From Hyphomicrobium_A sp963759735 (GTDB taxonomy: Bacteria; Pseudomonadota; Alphaproteobacteria; Rhizobiales; Hyphomicrobiaceae), in contig CAVXAF010000004.1 in NCBI GenBank assembly GCA_963759735.1, positions 186,001-250,000 on the forward strand: a DNA stretch of 64,000 nt, in the 5' to 3' direction. Position numbers and translations under genes: made by a program. This document shows, in pieces, positions 25,899 through 34,636 of this stretch. Within the stretch, counting starts at the first letter, position 1; the number at the start of each line of letters is the position of its first letter. Below the pieces are notes generated by a model. That model had not been told where the DNA came from and did no database searches. It worked only from the letters and a program-made list of their open reading frames with translations.

Positions 25899-26918
25899 CT
25901 ACTCGATAGGCGAGACGGTGTAGCCGCTCTGGCGCAGTAGCGCGACAACGCCTTTCTCGCCCGGCAGATGCAGCGCCCCTATGGCGACGAACACGCCGCC
26001 CTTGTCGAGCAGCGGCTCGGCGACGGCCAGCATCTTCTCGTTGCGCTCAACGATCAGCTTCTGCTGGAAGCCGGCAAAGGCCTGATCGCTGACGCCTGCC
26101 TGGCGCGCCAGGGCGAGCTGGAACGGCATCGCCGCGGAAATCTTGCGGCTGAGATAGAGCTGCACCAGCGTCTCCATCATGTCGTCGGTGCGATCGGCAA
26201 ACCGCAGGCTGCTGCGCAGCATATCGAGCTGCTGCTGCTCGGGCACGGCGGCCAGCGATTCCAGCTGCGCCGGGATGGTCTCCAGCCCGACCACATCGAG
26301 GCCGCGCGCCTTGCCCATCTCGGCGATCTTCATGTCGAGCACGCGGGCGCCGTTCTGCACCTTGTGACGCTCGCACTCGGAAACCGAGAGGATCATGGTG
26401 ACGATCCACGGCTTGAACAGCGCGGCCATTTCGACCGGCATGCCGGAGCGCGCGATGATCGTCTTGACGACGTCATAGTCGGCATTCGACAGCAGGGTGT
26501 CGAGGCGGCGGCCATCGGTGAACATGACGAGCGGCGCGGCCTGGGCAATGACCGAGGCGGTGGCGGTCTCGGAAAGATCGGACACCTCGAGGGCGACGAC
26601 CTTGGCGGCATTGAGGGCGCTCTTGACCGCAGGCGACAGGTTGGTGACGCGCTCGTCGGTAAGATGCACGGTCCCGAATAGGTACGACGCCGGGCGGCCG
26701 TCCTTTTCGATCTTCCACAGGATGGCGCCGGCGTTCTTGGTCGCGGCGGCTTCAGCCATGATGCGGGTGTAGGTCTGCGGATCCTTAGCAGCGGTTTCGG
26801 CGAGCATGTCGATGCCGCGGCACTTGTCGGCAGCGTCATCCTTGCCGGCGGCGGCGACCGGCCCCAACGCGGCGGCGGTCGCCAGGGCGGCGATAGCAAT
26901 AAGCAGACGTGAACGCAT
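25899..26918 (-). CDS. TraB/GumN family protein (secreted)
   Basis: 339 residues. The signal peptide MRSRLLIAIAALATAAALGPVAAA is followed by a mature start GKDDAADKC. The TraB/GumN motifs are visible: ASYLFGTVHLTD (GTVH), a central helical region, and VAIGALHLPGEKGV near the C-terminus. The family is related to Tiki/EreA-type folds and includes putative metalloproteases and hydrolases. The conserved His and Glu residues fit this, but the bacterial function is unknown. It lies downstream of xerC on the same strand (ends meet the lpd 3' end convergently). ATG 26918 is the natural start. Confidence 0.82.
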   Translation of the reverse strand: MRSRLLIAIAALATAAALGPVAAAGKDDAADKCRGIDMLAETAAKDPQTYTRIMAEAAATKNAGAILWKIEKDGRPASYLFGTVHLTDERVTNLSPAVKSALNAAKVVALEVSDLSETATASVIAQAAPLVMFTDGRRLDTLLSNADYDVVKTIIARSGMPVEMAALFKPWIVTMILSVSECERHKVQNGARVLDMKIAEMGKARGLDVVGLETIPAQLESLAAVPEQQQLDMLRSSLRFADRTDDMMETLVQLYLSRKISAAMPFQLALARQAGVSDQAFAGFQQKLIVERNEKMLAVAEPLLDKGGVFVAIGALHLPGEKGVVALLRQSGYTVSPIE

Positions 26919-27045
26919 GCGGCTTCTCGTGCTCCGTACGAAATGGGGGGGGACACCCCGCCTTTCATGCGGACCGGCCGAAGAAAAGGGGCAAAATTAC
27001 GTCAAGGTTTACGGCGGAGGCGCTGGGCCGCCTGATACGGGGCTT

Positions 27046-27993
27046 TCAGGACCTCGGGTGGGCTGCGTCATAGACGGCGAGGAGCCGTTCACGGTCGACC
27101 TCGGTGTAAGCCTGGGTGGTCGACAGCGAGGCATGACCGAGCAGTTCCTGTATCTGCCGCAGGTCGCCGCCGGCGGAGAGAAGGTGCGTCGCGAACGAAT
27201 GGCGCAACGCGTGCGGAGTGGCGGTCGCCGGCAGATCGAGGACGTCGCGCAACCGCTGCATGACGAGCTGAATGATGCGCGGCGAGAGCGGTCCGCCCTT
27301 GGCGCCGCGGAATAGCGGCTCGCCGGGCTCGAGCGAATAGGGGCACAGCGCGATGTAGCGCGCGATGGCCTCGCGCACGACCGGCAGCACCGGCACGAGA
27401 CGTTCCTTGCCGCCTTTGCCTTTGATGCGCAGCACGTCGCGGTCGGCGGTCGGCGCATCCTTCGGCGTAAGACTGAGCGCCTCGGCGATGCGCAGCCCGC
27501 ACCCATAGAGCAGCAGCAGGACGGCGGCATCGCGCGCCTCGACCCAGTCGAGCTGGGCCGCAGCGCCAATGTCGACGACGTCGGCAGCCTTGGCGACGGT
27601 CAACGGCTTTGGCACCGAATGCGGCACCTTGGGCATTGCGAGCTGCAGGATGGCGCGGTTCTCGACCAGTTGCTGCGCCTCGAGCCAGCGGAACAGCTGG
27701 CGGAGCGCCGACAGCGAACGCGCGAGCGAGCGACTGACGGCGCCGTTTCGGCGGCGGGCGGCGAGGAAGCTGCGGAAGGTTTTGAGATCGAGGCGCGCCA
27801 GATCGGCGAGGCAGGGCGGATAGCCGAGCTGCCGGGCAAGCACGGCGAGGAACTGGCGCACGTCGCGCGCATAGGCTTCGAGCGTCTTGTCGGCGTGACC
27901 GCGCTCGTGCTGGAGGTGCGTCAGCCACGCGGCGACAGCGCGCTCCAGGTCGGCGGAGAGCGGCAACTCGGGCGCGTCGTCGTCGTCAGCCAT
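27046..27993 (-). CDS. xerC: Site-specific tyrosine recombinase XerC
   Basis: 315 residues. It has the N-terminal SAM-like domain HLQHERGHADKTLEAYARDVRQFL and the catalytic set Arg168 (YGCGLRIAE), Lys in KGKGGKER (191-198), His261 and Arg264 (HALRHSFATHLL), His287 (LGHASL) and the nucleophile Tyr296 (STTQAYTEVD). This is the complete chromosome-dimer-resolution recombinase acting at dif with XerD and FtsK. XerC is preferred over XerD because of overall similarity and because the gene sits next to chromosomal housekeeping genes, but this is inference. It lies 57 bp downstream of cbpM on the same strand. Confidence 0.88.
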   Translation of the reverse strand: MADDDDAPELPLSADLERAVAAWLTHLQHERGHADKTLEAYARDVRQFLAVLARQLGYPPCLADLARLDLKTFRSFLAARRRNGAVSRSLARSLSALRQLFRWLEAQQLVENRAILQLAMPKVPHSVPKPLTVAKAADVVDIGAAAQLDWVEARDAAVLLLLYGCGLRIAEALSLTPKDAPTADRDVLRIKGKGGKERLVPVLPVVREAIARYIALCPYSLEPGEPLFRGAKGGPLSPRIIQLVMQRLRDVLDLPATATPHALRHSFATHLLSAGGDLRQIQELLGHASLSTTQAYTEVDRERLLAVYDAAHPRS

Positions 27994-28050
27994 CAGAGGT
28001 CCCCGCGCGTCCGATTGTCGGCAAGCTAGCCGATTCGGTGGCGCTAGCCG

Positions 28051-28380
28051 TTATTCGGCGTCCTCTGCCTCGGGGCGCGTGGCAGCCGAGCGCAGACGGC
28101 CTTCGAGGGCGTCGATGCGCTCCAGCAGCTGCAACGCCAGGGCGATGCCGGGCAGATTGACTCCGAGGTCGCTCTGCAGGCGACGCGCCTTCTCGACGCG
28201 GACGATGGTCGTCGCTGAGAACCGCCATTGCGGGGCAGCCCCGCTGCGCGGCTCGATCACGCCTTCATCGACGAGTTCCATGACCCATTCGGCATGCACG
28301 CGGCAGGCGCGCGTCAGGTCGGCGAGAGAAATCTCCTGCTCGTCGAGGACAATGATGGTGTTCGTGGAGTTTGCTGGCAT
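28051..28380 (-). CDS. cbpM: Chaperone modulator CbpM
   Basis: 109 residues. CbpM proteins are small MerR-like helix-turn-helix proteins that bind the J domain of CbpA and inhibit it. The N-terminal DEQEISLADLTRACRVHAEWV is the HTH and VRVEKARRLQSDLGVNLPGIAL the following helix. The ending LLERIDALEGRLR forms an amphipathic helix. The start lies 3 bp after the cbpA stop (28384), so both are cotranscribed and probably translationally coupled. The tight CbpA-CbpM pair is conserved in many proteobacteria. Confidence 0.87.
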   Translation of the reverse strand: MPANSTNTIIVLDEQEISLADLTRACRVHAEWVMELVDEGVIEPRSGAAPQWRFSATTIVRVEKARRLQSDLGVNLPGIALALQLLERIDALEGRLRSAATRPEAEDAE

Positions 28381-28383
28381 GTC

Positions 28384-29349
28384 TCAAGCTCCCAATTTGG
28401 CGCGCGGATTGAAGGGCAACTCGCGCGCCATTTGTTGGTAGAGTTCCTTCGCCTTGTCGGTGTCCGCCGGCGGCAGCTCGATTTTCAGCACGGCATGCAG
28501 GTCGCCCGGCGGGTTGCCCGGGATGCCCTTGCCTTTGAGGCGCATGGTGCGGCTCTTGGTGGTGTTGGGCGGGATCTTCAGGATGACGGCGCCCTCCGGC
28601 GTCGGCGCGGTCACGCTGGCGCCGAGCGCGGCCTCCCAGGGCGTGATGGGGAGGTCGAGATAGACGTCTTTGCCTTCGGCCTTGAAACGCGGATCAGGCG
28701 CGAAGGCGATCTCGAGATAAAGGTCGCCCGGCTGGCCCTTGCCGACCCCAGGAGTGCCCTGCCCGGCGAGCCGGATGTGCTGGCCCTCGCGGATGCCCTT
28801 GGGGATGGTGACGCTCAATGTGCGGTCCTTGACCACGACGTGGCCGCTGGCATCGACCTCCGGCACGCGCAGTGTGATCTCGCGCTTGGCGCCGAGATAG
28901 GCGTCGCGAAGGCTGATGACCACCTTGGCGTGATGATCCTCGCCCTTGGCACTGTATTCGCGACGCGCCGAGAAGCCGCCACGGCCACCTCGTGCTCCGG
29001 CGCCACCTCCCTGGCCGAACAGCCCCTCGAAGAAGTCGCTGAATTGCGCGGAGTCTGCGTTGGTGTAGCCGCCGCCGGAGAACTCGAAGCCCTGGTCCCA
29101 GTTCGGCGGCGGGCGGAACTGCTGCCCCTGCTGCCAGTTGGCGCCGAGCTCATTATAGGCGGCGCGCTTTTCGGGATCCTTCAGCACCTCGTAGGCTTCG
29201 CCGAGATCCTTGAACTTCTCCTCGGCTCCCGCCTCTTTGTTGATGTCGGGGTGCAGCGTGCGTGCGAGCTTGCGATATGCACGCTTGATGTCGTCTTGCG
29301 TGGCGCCACGCTCGACGCCGAGGATTTTGTAGTAGTCCTTGTATTCCAT
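28384..29349 (-). CDS. cbpA: DnaJ-like co-chaperone CbpA
   Basis: 321 residues from ATG 29349. The J domain starts MEYKDYYKILGV and contains HPD at 33-35 (LHPDINKEAG), which stimulates DnaK ATPase. It has a Gly/Phe-rich linker (GGYTNADSAQFSDFFEGLFG, GGRGGF) and no zinc-finger cysteines, followed by the two beta domains for substrate binding (HIRLAGQGTPGVGKGQ, MRLKGKGIPG). This is the CbpA, not the DnaJ, layout. The longer reading starting at 29421 adds sequence without J-domain similarity and is less likely. Divergent from priA, 231 bp apart. Confidence 0.9.
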   Translation of the reverse strand: MEYKDYYKILGVERGATQDDIKRAYRKLARTLHPDINKEAGAEEKFKDLGEAYEVLKDPEKRAAYNELGANWQQGQQFRPPPNWDQGFEFSGGGYTNADSAQFSDFFEGLFGQGGGAGARGGRGGFSARREYSAKGEDHHAKVVISLRDAYLGAKREITLRVPEVDASGHVVVKDRTLSVTIPKGIREGQHIRLAGQGTPGVGKGQPGDLYLEIAFAPDPRFKAEGKDVYLDLPITPWEAALGASVTAPTPEGAVILKIPPNTTKSRTMRLKGKGIPGNPPGDLHAVLKIELPPADTDKAKELYQQMARELPFNPRAKLGA

Positions 29350-29580
29350 GGGATAACGCGTTCCTCGCAGAAGCGCCGGCTCGTCCGTGCAGCGGCGGCA
29401 GAATAGCTCCTGCCTCTCCATTCCCGGTTAATCTGTGGTATCGGCAAGCCATATTGGCGCCGCCCGGCCTCGATCGATGGCGCCTGGGAATGCGAGCGCC
29501 GCCGCCTTGGGGACGCCGCCCCCGATGCTTAAGTTCGCCGTTCGATTCGCCTGCGCGCCGTCTGGGGATAGAACGCGCCG

Positions 29581-31818
29581 ATGCATAGTCTGTTCGAGCC
29601 GCTGGAAGACGAGGCGCGCACCGGTACCCAGTTGGCACCGGTGCTGCTCGCCGTCGCGCTCGACCAGACGTACGACTACCTCGTGCCGCTGGACCTGAAG
29701 CTTGAGCCTGGCTGCTTTGTCATGGTGCCGTTCGGGCCGCAGAGCCGCATCGGTGTCGTATGGGACCGGCCGGTCAGCGTATCTGGCGGCGAGCCCAGCA
29801 AGCCGGTCGATCCCCGCAAGCTGAAGACCGTCACGGCGCGGCTCGATGTGCCGCCGCTGCCTGAAATATCGCTGCGCTTTGCCGAGTGGATCGCCAAGTA
29901 CACGCTGGCGCCGCTGGGCATGACGGCACGCATGATGATGAGCGCGCGCGCCGTGTTCGAACCGCAGAAGCCGCGCTTTGGTGTGACGATCGTCGAAGGC
30001 GCAGGCGAACCCCCGCGCATGACGCCGGCCCGCAAGCGGGCGCTCGATATCGCCGCCGACGGCGCCATCCGGTCGAAAGCCGCGCTGGCGCTGGCCGCCG
30101 AATGCTCGTCCGGTGTCGTCGACGGCCTCGTGGCATCCGGCAACCTCGTCGAGGTTGCGATCCCCGAAAAGCGCCCGCCGATGCCCGATCCGCATCATCG
30201 CATCACCGAGTTCGGGCCGGAGCAGGCCGCGGCCGTGCACGCACTGCGCTCCTCCGTCGATGGGGCAAACTTCTCCGTGTCGCTGCTCGACGGCGTCACC
30301 GGCTCGGGCAAGACGGAAGTGTATTTCGAAGCGGTGGCGCGCACGCTGGAGCGCGGCCATCAGGCGCTGATCATGCTGCCCGAAATCGCGCTCACCGATC
30401 AGTTCATGCGCCGCTTCCAGTCGCGCTTTGGCTGTGCGCCGGTCGAATGGCACTCGGCACTGTCGGGCCCCGAACGCGGACGCGTGTGGCGGCAGACGGC
30501 AACAGGGGAAGCGCGCGTCGTCGTCGGTGCGCGCTCGGCGTTGTTCCTGCCGTTCACGGATCTCGGCCTCGTCATCGTCGATGAAGAGCATGACGCCGGC
30601 TACAAGCAGGACGATCGCGTGCACTATCAGGCGCGCGACATGGCGGTGGTGCGCGGTAGCCTCGGCGCCTTTCCGGTGATCCTCGCTTCGGCGACGCCGT
30701 CGATCGAGACGCACATCAACGCGCGCACCGGCCGCTATCGCCACGTCGACTTGCCGGGCCGCTATTCAGGCGCCTCGCTGCCCGACGTCTCGGCCATCGA
30801 CTTGCGGGTGACGCCGCCGGACAAGGGCAAATGGCTGGCGCCGCCCCTGGTCGAAGCCATCGTCGACACGATGGCCGCCGGACAGCAGACGCTGCTGTTC
30901 CTCAACCGTCGCGGCTATGCACCGTTGACGCTGTGCCGCTCGTGCGGGCATCGCATCGAGTGCCCGCAGTGCACGGCGTGGCTGGTCGAGCACCGTTTCC
31001 GCGGCAAGCTGCACTGCCACCACTGCGGCTTCTCGCTGCCGATGCCGGAGAAGTGCCCGAAGTGCGGCGAGCCCGGTGCCCTCGTTGCCTGCGGTCCGGG
31101 GGTGGAGCGGGTCGCGGAGGAGGTCGCGGAGCGTTTTCCCGAGGCGCGCGTGGCGCTGCTGTCGTCCGACCTCGTGCCGGGCCTCACCGAGATGCGCGAC
31201 ATGATCCGCAACATCGAGGCGGGCGGCATCGACATCGTTATCGGAACGCAGATGGTGGCCAAGGGCCACCACTTTCCCAACCTCGCCACGGTCGGCATCG
31301 TCGACGGCGACCTCGGCCTGGCGCAGGGTGCCGATCCGCGCGCCGGCGAGCGCACTTTTCAGCTTCTGCATCAGGTGACGGGACGCGCCGGGCGTGCGCT
31401 GGCGCTGGGGCGCGGTTACGTGCAGACGCACATGCCCGATCATCCGGTGATGGCGGCAATCATCTCCGGTGACCGCGAAGCCTTCCTGGAGCGTGAGATC
31501 GCCTCGCGTCGCAAGGGGCTGCTGCCGCCTTACGGGCGGCTGGTCGCGCTGGTGGTGGCAGCGCGCGACAAGGAGACGGCGCAGCTCGTCGCGCGCGACA
31601 TCGCGCATCGGGCGCCACGGTCGGAGAAGATCGAGGTGCTGGGTCCGGCGGAAGCCCCGCTCGCGGTCATTCGCGGTCGGCATCGCTGGCGGCTCCTGGT
31701 GAAGGCGCCGCGCGAGATCGACGTGCAGGCTTATCTGCGCGCCTGGCTGGCCGATCTGCCGCCGCTGAAGGGCGACATCAAGCTGACCGTCGACATCGAT
31801 CCGTACAGCTTCCTGTAG
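29581..31818 (+). CDS. priA: Primosomal protein N' (replication restart helicase PriA)
   Basis: 745 residues. The N-terminal DNA-binding domain begins VLLAVALDQTYDYLVP. The helicase domain has DGVTGSGKTEVYFEA (Walker A near 240-246), DEEHDAGYKQDD (Walker B region) and ATPSIET. The zinc module around 455-500 (CRSCGHRIECPQC, CHHCGFSL, CPKCGEPG) binds two Zn. The SF2 C-terminal half contains GTQMVAKGHHFPN and VTGRAGRA. It reloads replisomes at stalled forks. The ATG at 29581 gives the family-typical start after a short variable leader. A glycosyltransferase gene follows 4 bp downstream. Confidence 0.95.
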   Translation: MHSLFEPLEDEARTGTQLAPVLLAVALDQTYDYLVPLDLKLEPGCFVMVPFGPQSRIGVVWDRPVSVSGGEPSKPVDPRKLKTVTARLDVPPLPEISLRFAEWIAKYTLAPLGMTARMMMSARAVFEPQKPRFGVTIVEGAGEPPRMTPARKRALDIAADGAIRSKAALALAAECSSGVVDGLVASGNLVEVAIPEKRPPMPDPHHRITEFGPEQAAAVHALRSSVDGANFSVSLLDGVTGSGKTEVYFEAVARTLERGHQALIMLPEIALTDQFMRRFQSRFGCAPVEWHSALSGPERGRVWRQTATGEARVVVGARSALFLPFTDLGLVIVDEEHDAGYKQDDRVHYQARDMAVVRGSLGAFPVILASATPSIETHINARTGRYRHVDLPGRYSGASLPDVSAIDLRVTPPDKGKWLAPPLVEAIVDTMAAGQQTLLFLNRRGYAPLTLCRSCGHRIECPQCTAWLVEHRFRGKLHCHHCGFSLPMPEKCPKCGEPGALVACGPGVERVAEEVAERFPEARVALLSSDLVPGLTEMRDMIRNIEAGGIDIVIGTQMVAKGHHFPNLATVGIVDGDLGLAQGADPRAGERTFQLLHQVTGRAGRALALGRGYVQTHMPDHPVMAAIISGDREAFLEREIASRRKGLLPPYGRLVALVVAARDKETAQLVARDIAHRAPRSEKIEVLGPAEAPLAVIRGRHRWRLLVKAPREIDVQAYLRAWLADLPPLKGDIKLTVDIDPYSFL

Positions 31819-31822
31819 TCGC

Positions 31823-33100
31823 ATGCGGGTCGCCATCCAGACGCTCGGCACGCGTGGGGATGTTCAGCCGTATCTCGCGCTCGCGCTGGGCCTCATGGCG
31901 CGCGGGCATGCGGTGCAGCTCGCAGCACCGCAACAGTTCGAGGCTCTGGTCAGCGATCGCGGCGTGCCTTTCGTGGCGCTGCCGGGCGAATTCCTGGCGC
32001 TGCTCGACACCCCGGAGGGAAAAGCCGCCGTGGCCGGCAGCAACGGCTTCGGCGCTGGCTTTAAACTTCTGAAGCACGTGCGTCCGCTGATGCGACGCCT
32101 TTGGGATGCCGAGTGGGATGGCGTGCGGGCATTCGCGCCCGACGTGATCGTCTATCATCCGAAGTCCATCGTGGCGCTCGACATGGCGCAGGCGCTCAAG
32201 GTGCCCGCGATCCTGGCATCTCCGCTGCCGGGGTTCACGCCAACCTCGGCGTTTCCCACCCCGCTGTTGCCATTCGCCTCGCTAGGGCCGCTCAACCGGG
32301 CAAGCCACTACCTGATGATGAAAAGCGCGGCGCTGATGTTCGGCGGCGACATTCGGCGATGGCGACAGGAGAGACTTGCCACGTTGCTGCCGGGTGCCGG
32401 TGCTCCGGCAAAACCTTCAGGCACGCTCTACGCCTACAGCGCGCGCGTCGTGCCCGTCCCGGACGATTGGGGCAGCGATGTTTGCGTCACGGGCTACTGG
32501 TTTCTCGACAGCGGCGACTGGCGGCCGGATGCAGCCCTGTCGGAGTTCCTTTCCGCGGGCGATCCGCCGGTCTACGTCGGGTTTGGCAGCATGCCGGGGC
32601 TGGAGCCGGAAAAGTTTGCCGCGCTCGTGGTCGACGCGCTGGCGCAAGCCGGCAAGCGCGGAATACTGGCGACGGGCGGTGGGGCGCTGAGGCTCGAGCG
32701 GCTGCCGCCGCACGTGCACGCCATCACCGCGGCACCGCACGACAAGCTGCTGCCGCTCGTATGCGCGGGCGTTCAGCATGGCGGCGCGGGTACGACAGCG
32801 GCGTCGCTACGCGCCGGCAGGCCGACGGCCATCTGTCCGTTCTTCGGCGACCAGCCGTTCTGGGCACGACGGGTCGCGGCGCTCGGCGTTGGGCCCAAGG
32901 CGCTCGATCGCAAGACGCTCACGGCGGAGACGCTGGCGGGGGCAATCACCGCGATGGCCGACCCGGCGATGCTGGACCGAGCCGCCCGGCTCGGCGCGTT
33001 GCTGCGGACCGAGGACGGGGTCGGCACAGCGGTGGCCTTTATCGAGAGCCGCGGCGCGATGCCCGCGAATGAAACCCGTCGCGCCTACAGTTTTCTTTGA
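31823..33100 (+). CDS. Glycosyltransferase of the MGT/sterol glucosyltransferase type (GT1-like)
   Basis: 425 residues. MRVAIQTLGTRGDVQPYLALALGL is the N-terminal donor-independent Rossmann start of YjiC/UGT-like enzymes, and VYVGFGSMPG and QHGGAGTTAASLRAGRPT form the C-terminal nucleotide-sugar (UDP) site of the GT-B fold. It resembles macrolide, sterol and flavonoid glucosyltransferases. The acceptor is not predictable. It starts 4 bp after the priA stop and may be translationally coupled, a pairing I cannot explain by function. The fold and start ATG 31823 are clear. Confidence 0.85.
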   Translation: MRVAIQTLGTRGDVQPYLALALGLMARGHAVQLAAPQQFEALVSDRGVPFVALPGEFLALLDTPEGKAAVAGSNGFGAGFKLLKHVRPLMRRLWDAEWDGVRAFAPDVIVYHPKSIVALDMAQALKVPAILASPLPGFTPTSAFPTPLLPFASLGPLNRASHYLMMKSAALMFGGDIRRWRQERLATLLPGAGAPAKPSGTLYAYSARVVPVPDDWGSDVCVTGYWFLDSGDWRPDAALSEFLSAGDPPVYVGFGSMPGLEPEKFAALVVDALAQAGKRGILATGGGALRLERLPPHVHAITAAPHDKLLPLVCAGVQHGGAGTTAASLRAGRPTAICPFFGDQPFWARRVAALGVGPKALDRKTLTAETLAGAITAMADPAMLDRAARLGALLRTEDGVGTAVAFIESRGAMPANETRRAYSFL

Positions 33101-33287
33101 GGTGTGAGACGACGTTGGCGTCCGCTGCTGAGCCGGGCGGCCCAACCCTCCCAATACCCACTGCTGAAGTTCGGATGTGCTTCCATACTGAATTGTGCAA
33201 TTGGAAGTCCGGGGGCTTTTACCTTCCGTCGATAGAGCTGCGCGGGTCACGCCGATTGGCATCGAGAGAATATTTGGGACGCACCTC

Positions 33288-33689
33288 ATGAAGTACATCA
33301 CGCCGATTGCCGTGATCGGCATCCTCCTGCTGCAGTTTAGCGGCGCTGTCCCGCTGGCGAGCGTCGGTGGCCCGTTGACCCTCGCGCTGGCTTTTCTCGT
33401 CGCGGCGCTGGCAGTCGGCGTCCACGAGGCATGGTCGAGGAAGCGAGGTGTGTTTGGCTGGATCGTGAGCATCTTCGTGGCGTTCCTCGGCGGGCTCGTG
33501 GGCGCCAGCCTCGGAAGCTCGGTTTTGGAGACCATACTGGTGCTGACGGCGACGCTGACGCAGGTGCGTGTCGAGGGATCGCTCGCGGCCTCAGGACATC
33601 CCCTGCTGTATGTCTTGCTCGCAGGCCAGATGCTCTTCACGTTGTTCGGAGCGTGGATAGCGTTGGCGTTTGCCAACCGCTTCCGTTGA
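33288..33689 (+). CDS. Small integral membrane protein of unknown function
   Basis: 133 residues with about four hydrophobic segments: ITPIAVIGILLLQFSGAVP, LTLALAFLVAALAVGV, WIVSIFVAFLGGLVG and VLLAGQMLFTLFGAWIALAF. The loops are short and mildly basic (HEAWSRKRG). There is no recognised motif or charged residue inside the helices, so it could be a structural or transporter-associated protein. ATG 33288 is preferred to the upstream GTG-type start of the longer frame because the membrane segment begins right after it. It is preceded by 187 bp without a gene and followed by a strong hairpin. Confidence 0.6.
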   Translation: MKYITPIAVIGILLLQFSGAVPLASVGGPLTLALAFLVAALAVGVHEAWSRKRGVFGWIVSIFVAFLGGLVGASLGSSVLETILVLTATLTQVRVEGSLAASGHPLLYVLLAGQMLFTLFGAWIALAFANRFR

Positions 33690-33719
33690 GCCCTGTTTTG
33701 ATGAGCTTGCCGAATTGAC

Positions 33720-33746
33720 AGCCGGACCTTCTGCAAAGGTCCGGCT
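33720..33746. terminator. Hairpin between the membrane gene and the PadR gene
   Basis: AGCCGGACCTT (33720-33730), loop CTGCA, AAGGTCCGGCT (33736-33746). The genes on both sides converge on it. It lacks a T-run and shares its GCCGGACCT/AGGTCCGGC core with the hairpin at 34471-34501. Confidence 0.6.
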
Positions 33747-33768
33747 CGGGTCGGCTTGAAGCGCCGGC

Positions 33769-34383
33769 TTATCCGTTGCGGATGTCCTTGGCGGCGCGGG
33801 CGAGGATCTCGACGATCGTCGTTTCGCTGTCGGCATCCTTTTCCAACTGCTTGATGGCGGTCGCGCGCAGGTTGTCGAGGGCCGCCTCGACGAGCTTGGG
33901 AACATTGCCGGCCTCATCGCCGTCCCAGCCGCGACGCTTGCGCTCGAACTTCTTGCCGATGGCGGCGAGGCGCTCGAGGATCATGTCGGCGAATTCGCGG
34001 TTCTCTTTCAGATAGTCGCGACCCGCATCCGTGATGGCGTAGGTTTTCTTGGCCCCTTCACTTGCAGCGGTCGCGTAGCCGGCCTCTTCGAGGAAGGTCA
34101 GCGTCGGGTAGACGACGCCGGGGCTGGGGCTGTAGGCGCCGCTCGTCCGCTCCTCGATCAATTTGATCAGTTCATAGCCGTGGCGTGGCTGGTCCTCGAT
34201 CAAAGCGAGCGTCAGCAGCTTCAAGTCTCCGTGCGCAAGCATGCGCCCGACGCGGAACCAGTCTCCGCCCCCACGACCGTGTCCATGGTCGCCGCGGTGG
34301 CCGCCACCGTGGCCACGCCCGTGGCGCCCGAACCCGCCTGCACCCCAGTGGCGCCGATGGTCTTCGTCTCTCGCTCCAAACAT
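33769..34383 (-). CDS. PadR-family regulator, YqjI-like with a His/Gly-rich metal-binding tail
   Basis: 204 residues. Residues 1-45 are extraordinarily rich in His, Gly and Arg (12 His), then a PadR winged helix begins with MLAHGDLKLLTLALIEDQPRHGYELIKLIEE, SPGVVYPTLTFLEEAGY being the wing. The PadR part matches E. coli YqjI, a Ni/Fe-responsive PadR repressor with a similar His-rich N-terminus. This protein probably senses a metal. The longer C-terminal helices are typical of PadR dimerisation. Its promoter overlaps palindromes (separate entry), suggesting autorepression. No target gene is identified nearby. Confidence 0.85.
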   Translation of the reverse strand: MFGARDEDHRRHWGAGGFGRHGRGHGGGHRGDHGHGRGGGDWFRVGRMLAHGDLKLLTLALIEDQPRHGYELIKLIEERTSGAYSPSPGVVYPTLTFLEEAGYATAASEGAKKTYAITDAGRDYLKENREFADMILERLAAIGKKFERKRRGWDGDEAGNVPKLVEAALDNLRATAIKQLEKDADSETTIVEILARAAKDIRNG

Positions 34384-34409
34384 TCTTGAACCCCTCGGTT
34401 TCTTCGATG

Positions 34410-34453
34410 TATCTTAGATAGGACTGTATAAGAGCTATCTCAAGATATATCTT
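34410..34453 (-). promoter_or_regulatory. Promoter and overlapping palindromic operator of the PadR gene
   Basis: On the minus strand a -35 TTGAGA (34443-34438) and -10 TATCTA (34420-34415) are separated by 17 bp. TATCTTAGATA (34410-34420) covers the -10. TATCTCAAGATA (34436-34447) and AAGATATATCTT (34442-34453) cover the -35. These share the TATCT/AGATA arm and are obvious binding sites for a dimeric repressor, most likely this PadR protein. Confidence 0.65.
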
Positions 34454-34463
34454 ACAAGGGCGT

Positions 34464-34501
34464 AAAAAAAGGCCGGACCTCCGGGGGGAGAAGGTCCGGC
34501 C
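34464..34501 (-). terminator. Intrinsic terminator of the Gly/Tyr-rich gene
   Basis: GGCCGGACCT (34471-34480) pairs with AGGTCCGGCC (34492-34501), and on the minus strand it is followed by seven T residues. It separates the gene ending at 34637 from the PadR promoter. Confidence 0.85.
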
Positions 34502-34636
34502 GGACTGGCGCGAGGGTGGCAGCGCTCAGTCAATAACGGGGGTACTCAACGAAATTACGCAGTATGCTTTGCTCTTCAATTCCGTCGCCGGAGGCAAGTT
34601 GGGCCCCCGGCGTCGGAGGCCAGAAACCGCTGATGG

